Of a stretch of 64,000 nt of DNA, positions 59,401 to 64,000 are shown piece by piece. The notes below the pieces were generated by a model, which was not told the origin of the DNA, did not search any database, and was given only the letters and a program-made list of their open reading frames with translations. Within the stretch, counting starts at the first letter, position 1. Each line of letters begins with the position of its first letter. The position numbers and the translations under genes are program-made. This DNA comes from Protea cynaroides (taxonomy: Eukaryota; Streptophyta; Magnoliopsida; Proteales; Proteaceae). The stretch spans positions 87,104,278 to 87,168,277 of the forward strand of contig CM053275.1 in the NCBI GenBank assembly GCA_028583415.1, read 5' to 3'.

Positions 59401-60657
59401 GGACCTTTCTGACCTCCCATTCCTTAGGCCGGAGTAATAGAGGCTCCGGTCCGACTGTGACCTCCCAAACTCAGGCTATGAGGAACGTCATTAATGGGTG
59501 GAGCAACGGAGGGAAAATTGCAGAGAAAAACACTTGCTCTAATACCATATTCAAAAAGGACTTCTACTGAAAAAGTAAAATAAATTAGTGTTCACAGAAG
59601 ACAGAACGTTCTTTATACAGTGGAACAGAAAAGAAGATTAAATATCTTTAACTCTATGAACAATCTAGACCTATTGAAACAAATTGTTGAAACAAATAGT
59701 GGCAGTAGACAGCAAACACCAAAATCACATCTGAAATCCCCTTTCTTTTTTTTTTTTCTTTTTTTACCAGGTTTCGCAGAAATTTCGGCCAAAACCATCG
59801 AAATTTTGGTTTCTGCCTGGCCGAAACCAGGCACGAAACCGAAATTTCGATCCTTGCTCTAAATACATGAATCACACCAAAATCTCTAAAAGCTACAACA
59901 ATGCAAATAGGTTGTGAAGACATTGATACCTATGTTATAGATGTTTGACATTAAATCTTTCCCCTACATTATTGGGCCTACAGTGAAATTTTATGTTTTT
60001 TCTTTTTACCTCCCACAAGACTCTGTAAGTGAATATTATATATTATTTATTGAAAAATCAAAATTCTGCCCATGTTACATCAAAACAAACATATACACGC
60101 AAAAAGCAATCATTTAATTCATTTAAATAATCAAAGGGGTTGCGATGGGGGAATCCAAGTAGATCTGGATCCAGTATGAATTGAGATCAGCTGTGACAGA
60201 TCTATGATCTAATACTCATCTTTTGATCCTTGGTTCTGAATGCCAATTGGTATTAGATTTTGGGGATTTGTATTAAGATGAATACTGGTTCCTGGATCGG
60301 GGGCGATTGCCTTGTGTTTTGGGGGATTGTTCTACTGCTCTTGACTCTACAATTTCCATGCAGTGTGTGTTTACATTAGAACCATTCAGCTGTTATATAA
60401 TAATGGTCAGTGATGTAATAAGAGTTCAAATGCAGGCAAACCGAAGGATCATTGATTCAGTTGCGACCCGTTTAGAGATCCCAGCGGAGCGAATTCTATC
60501 AAACTTGGCTAATTATGGTAATACCAGTGCTGCATCCATTCCCTTGGCATTAGATGAAGCTGTTCGGAGTGGGACAGTGCAATCAGGTCATACGCTCGCA
60601 GTTGCTGGTTTTGGGGCTGGTCTTACATGGGGTTCAACAATTGTGAGATGGGGATGA
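50121..60657 (+). CDS. KASIII: 3-oxoacyl-[acyl-carrier-protein] synthase III, plastid-targeted
   Basis: Eight coding exons with GT-AG junctions and consistent phases: 50121-50314, 54838-54986, 55410-55546, 55856-55961, 56052-56170, 58198-58262, 58430-58652 and 60436-60657, giving 404 codons, the normal plant length. KAS III condenses acetyl-CoA with malonyl-ACP, the first chain-forming step of plastid type II fatty-acid synthesis. Start MANASGF matches plant homologues; the first 65 or so residues, rich in S and R, look like a chloroplast transit peptide. Catalytic triad: Cys180 in ITAACSGF, His330 at the exon 7/8 junction (LLLHQ then AN), Asn360 in NYGNTSAAS. The family GAGLTWGS motif is near the end. 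No break was found. Intron 1 is 4.5 kb; introns 5 and 7 are 2.0 and 1.8 kb; several hold transposon debris. Confidence 0.96.
50905..50965. repeat. (CT)n(CA)n compound microsatellite
   Basis: About 12 CT units directly followed by about 18 CA units. Confidence 0.95.
51690..53399 (+). pseudogene. RTE-type LINE reverse transcriptase remnant in KAS III intron 1
   Basis: Same strand as KAS III. Readable pieces in order: ERWKDYFFRLLNED (about 51810), LKMMNVSKPPGLDGV (51945), SYKDIKLMSHTMNLWERVI (52130), FGFMSGRSTT (52230), the catalytic FVDDIVLVEE (52600), RLRWHDHVHWRPLDAPVWR (53140) and a C-terminal HLVGIRLF followed by TTG-type repeats near 53380, the usual end of plant RTE elements. Many stops and frameshifts; no intact ORF. 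The 5' endonuclease is not recognisable. Confidence 0.85.
53407..53452. repeat. T homopolymer run
   Basis: About 46 T, just after the LINE end. Assembly length is uncertain for such runs. Confidence 0.9.
57357..57540. mobile_element. MITE in KAS III intron 5, 184 bp
   Basis: TAAGGCTCTGTTTGTTTT and AAAACAAACAGAACCTTA are 18-bp inverted repeats with one difference. The interior is TAAAATTTTAC-rich like the 38128-38353 element. TTAA borders both sides, but the true target duplication is ambiguous because the ends are palindromic. Confidence 0.78.
58297..58335. repeat. C14-A25 homopolymer junction in KAS III intron 6
   Basis: Fourteen C directly followed by 25 A in the 167-bp intron 6, only 34 bp after the donor. 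Confidence 0.9.
59750..59865 (-). repeat. GAAATTTCGG-type dispersed repeat in KAS III intron 7
   Basis: On the minus strand: CAAGGATCGAAATTTCGG, then GCCTGGTTTCGGCCAGGC, AATTTCGATGG, GGTAAAAAAAG. Collinear with 33195-33080 on the minus strand, which shows family membership. It is preceded by unassigned sequence. Confidence 0.65.
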
Positions 60658-61875
60658 GAAGTTACTTTTGGACCACCCACCAACATAAAGGAGGAAGAAA
60701 AAGATTCCCTTGTAATGTAACTGAGGAGAGGCACTTCACATCCCTCCTGTTCTTCTTTTCTTTATATTTTATTTGGATGTTGTTGCGTTTTTGGCAACCT
60801 AATAATATAATTCTTTCCCGCGCTCAACCGGTCTCTTTATTTTCTGTCATCTTCATCTACAAAAGTGTACTGTAAGCATGGTTTAAGGGATCGGATCGGC
60901 CGGAGCTGATCCTGAGTCAGCACGGTGGTACCACGGTTGAAACGGGAATACACGTGTTTGTTTTAGCAGATTCCTTGCCGATCTTACTCGGGATCAAATC
61001 CAGTCTGTGCACTGAAAAAATCTTGACTGTTTGAAGCTCTCGCTCCCTGTTCTTACAAAGTTCAGGGTTTTGATTTTTCTCAGACATATTTAAGAGACGA
61101 GAGATGGGTTGGCTTTAAACGGAAATGTACATGTCATGCCTTGACCCAGGAGCAGGAATTTTTTCCGTCGTTCTCATATTCCTAAATAATATGAACTGAT
61201 GATTAGGCAGGTTGACCATTGAATGGGTTTCATACTTCTTGATATCGTATGATCTATATCCCATGGATCATTGGTATGAAATTTTTGATTTTTTTTAATC
61301 ATCGAGACATGATGATGACATGAATAACATGTCCATCAAATTTGGATGACGCATCAATTATGTATGCCCTGGATCAAGCCACAACAGAATTCTCTCGTAC
61401 TCATCTAAAATGCACCGATGATTAACTTAAGCGAGGCTTAACGATATGGGCCCTAAAGACTGAGCCCAATCTGATGATTTACAGGTTTGTATGAGGCCCA
61501 ATTCAAATTTTAAATGGATTGGTCAACAAGATTATTGAAAATGCCAATCCCCACCTCCTTTTGGGTTGGATACATGAACATTTATAACAAGCAGTATTGC
61601 TTATATGTTTGTGTGGAATTTTAAATAGAGAGTCATCAAACTATGTGATGCAACCTTTCCCAACAGAGATTGCGCAATGTTAGGAAAAGAGGATAACTTG
61701 GTCGATATAGATCGATTGAGTTGATTCCAAAAAGCCAAACTTTAGAGGACTGATATACTTACAGTTTTGCTGTCAAGCTCGATTTCAAAAAATCAGTTTA
61801 TGAACTCCAAAAATTTGCTTGAAGTAGGGGCATATGCTCTAGACAGATTCAAAAATTACAAGTAAAGTAGGAAAA

Positions 61876-62125
61876 GCTTCAACTCTTTTAGGTTTTAAAA
61901 GGTGAATTATTAAAGTTCAAAGTATTGCACTTAGGTAAATAATCTTCATCAAAATCAACTCGAAAGATGGTCTATAACTCCTCTAGGGTGTAGGTAAAAA
62001 ATAAAATTTCAACTCTTTTAGGAGGGAATGAAACTTCTTCAACGTTTCAAGGGATTGATAATTCTTTTAAGTTCAAGGCGTTGCACTTAGGCAAAATTCC
62101 TTTATCAAAATCACTTCAATTCTTC
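61876..62125. repeat. Diverged tandem duplication, about 132-bp period
   Basis: TTCAACTCTTTTAGG starts units near 61878 and 62008; both then carry AAGTTCAA-G and TTGCACTTAGG-AAA. Confidence 0.7.
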
Positions 62126-62423
62126 TCTCTATAAGCTAACTTTAGTGGTCTTTTATAGACATTATAGAACAATTAAAAAAACAATCATACCCTTAGAATC
62201 CAAGGACTGAAAATGCAACTATTTTTTACAACTTGAAACTTAAAGATAGAAAACTCTAGATACTTAAATAAATAAGAAACTCTTTCAATGCAAGAGGCTG
62301 TCTCAATGTGCCTTGATGGAAGCTCCAAGGTCTTTGAAGAGAAACTATCATCTCATTCTCTACTAAGGAGTTGAAAGGTCACCAAAAGGGGCTGGTTTTA
62401 AGGGAGCTAGGGCCAGGTTCTTT

Positions 62424-62454
<31 letters not shown>

Positions 62455-62754
62455 GTGGCTTGGTTGATAATGTTGTTGGTGCTTGGTCATGCCTTGGTTC
62501 AAAGTTAAATGGGCTTTGTAGGCTTAGGCTTTGATGTAGATAGATCTTTGCAATGATTTAATCATTGAATTTGGATGCAATTGGACTGCATTAGTACTAT
62601 ATGCCAATGTAATTTTAAATATTTGTTATATTTTCTGAACCCACTAGTTTTGTTCTTGAAATTTTTGGTTCTGCATAATCTAGTCTTGCCCTTTTTCCCC
62701 TCTTGGAGTTTGATCGACTATGCTCATCAATAATGGAGCACTAGGTTGAAATTA

Positions 62755-63000
62755 CCCTAATCACGATGCTGAAAAGTAAAACGATATATAATGAAAAATT
62801 CACACAACTTAAAGATTAAGTGGTTCAGCAAAATTTCTTATCTATGTCTATGGTGAGATGATAAATGCTTCACCATCAATGGAGAATAAGGTTACATCCG
62901 CTCATCCATCTTTCATTTAAAGAGAATTCCTTCACTTTCAATTTATAACGAAACCTATATACATACATTTATGAAATACCAATATGACCGACCTATCATA
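62755..63000 (-). repeat. Possible antisense copia LTR fragment
   Basis: AAGATTAAGTGGTTCAGCAA followed by TATGTCTATGG and CACCATCAATGGAGAA resembles the start of antisense LTRs such as 38500-38580 (ACGTGGTTCA, CCTACGTCCA). Boundaries are not visible. Confidence 0.3.
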
Positions 63001-64000
63001 AAAAAAAGTTTCTTTCAGAATTAACCCACAAACTCATGCAATAAAATACAAAACATCCTACTCTGAACAAACTACTACAGTTTTCCTTTCTTCTTCTTTG
63101 TTTTTTATTTTTATTTTTATTTTTTCAGATGAGGTGGGCGAGGGAAGGATGGTATATACATGTAAGACATTGCTTTTTATATTTTCGAAGACATCTTGTT
63201 TATTCATCATTTTTAAGAGCAAGTTGGCTTAAAATAAGCTCTGCTAAAGCTTGAAAAGATAGATTTTACAGTAAGACCACGTCAAACCATAGTCATCTTC
63301 TTCAATGAACTGAGATACTCATTATGTTACCAAAAGATAATGTTCTTTAATTTTACAGAAGTCAGATGCTCGGTTCCTTTCATGCTTGAGAGATAAAATT
63401 AAGGAAAATGACAGTAAACCCTGACAGTAACCTACTGTCTCATGAATCCATGAACTCCTACTAAAACAACGCCCTTTAAAATTTAAGTACTGCAATCTAA
63501 CGCAACCTTTTGTTTTTATATTTTATTTATGGGAGGATGATGTATATGCTAGTGGGTATCTCAAAATCTTAAATGTTACCGAGCAAATGGGATTACAGGG
63601 ACCACTTAGAGGAGAGAGAAAAGAAGGATATAAACCAAAAATACTCACCGGGTAGCGTGTACTTTTTTTTTCCATTTATTTTTTCATGTGTTTGAACTTA
63701 TGTGAGGTTTATGAAAGTTTAGTGCCACTGGCTTCATTTGAGCAGAACCTTTAAAATTAAGCAGTTTTATAGTTGCCTTTCCCAGGACTTGGGAGCTGCA
63801 GTCATTGATTGATCTGTATTATCAGAAAAAAATTGATTGTTCAAAATTGATTGTTCAGACTCCTTATCTTTGTGTTGGATTTGATGTCTTGTATTATCTG
63901 GAGTCTACACATGATTACTGAGATTGTATTTATATTAAAGTTTGGATCTATTATTATATGTAAATTAATAATTATGAAGAGATTAGGGTTTCTAGGTTTG

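Larger units (their letters stand above)
60658..64000. other. 3' flank of KAS III and intergenic DNA
   Basis: The KAS III 3' UTR probably ends near 60800-60880 (AATAAT-type signals at about 60801). The rest has no gene: a diverged tandem duplication (61876-62125), a T run (62426-62454) and a copia-LTR-like fragment (62755-63000). Confidence 0.5.

Noticed and set aside
1..64000. tRNA, rRNA, CRISPR array or prokaryotic operon
   Set aside because: No cloverleaf with A and B boxes, no rRNA blocks and no regularly spaced short repeats with unique spacers were seen by eye; the 80-bp array has no spacers. A tRNAscan run would be decisive for tRNAs.

Overview
The window is nuclear DNA from a flowering plant. 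Evidence: two host genes with plant-type GT-AG intron structure (a plastid-targeted KAS III gene and a PLATZ zinc-finger gene), plant Ty3/gypsy, LINE and MITE families, TA and CT microsatellites, and low-GC intergenic DNA. The species cannot be named from the sequence. No tRNA, rRNA or CRISPR locus was seen.

Region 1 (1-15103) is a retrotransposon nest read on the minus strand. The outer element is a Tat-lineage Ty3/gypsy retrotransposon (gag, protease, RT, RNase H, a second RNase H, integrase; 11495-14162 down to 7939) with its 5' LTR at 14234-14665. A second near-copy of that LTR abuts it at 14675-15103. Beyond pol lie an 80-bp tandem repeat array and then, on the opposite (plus) strand, an extra gene (1-2330) with two apparent introns. 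A smaller chromovirus (2864-7351) sits inside the 80-bp array. It has paired LTRs, a tRNA-Met primer site, a polypurine tract and a 4-bp target duplication, but it has lost its integrase core.

Region 2 (15110-20938) holds a decayed L1-type LINE with RNase H, a 2.17-kb solo LTR (TSD AAAAG) and a 404-bp TRIM element (TSD AGTTC/AGCTC).

Region 3 (20939-30273) is intergenic DNA and a five-exon PLATZ transcription-factor gene on the minus strand (26067-27169). Upstream of it lies a second solo LTR of the same family as the first, in inverted orientation (28055-30273, TSD GTTTT).

Region 4 (30274-50120) has no convincing host gene. It contains a strong 33-bp inverted repeat, a hAT-like element, three copies of a foldback MITE, a GCTCCATTTG-type MITE, a complete but pol-less LTR retrotransposon (38470-40975, TSD ATTTG), tandem duplications and long TA tracts.

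Region 5 (50121-60657) is the KAS III gene: eight coding exons and 404 codons. Its 4.5-kb first intron carries a dead RTE-type LINE; other introns carry a MITE and a copy of a GAAATTTCGG-rich repeat. Region 6 (60658-64000) is intergenic DNA with weak repeat remnants.

The two host genes are unrelated in function: KAS III starts plastid fatty-acid synthesis, and PLATZ proteins are nuclear regulators. Nearly everything else is transposon sequence or its debris.
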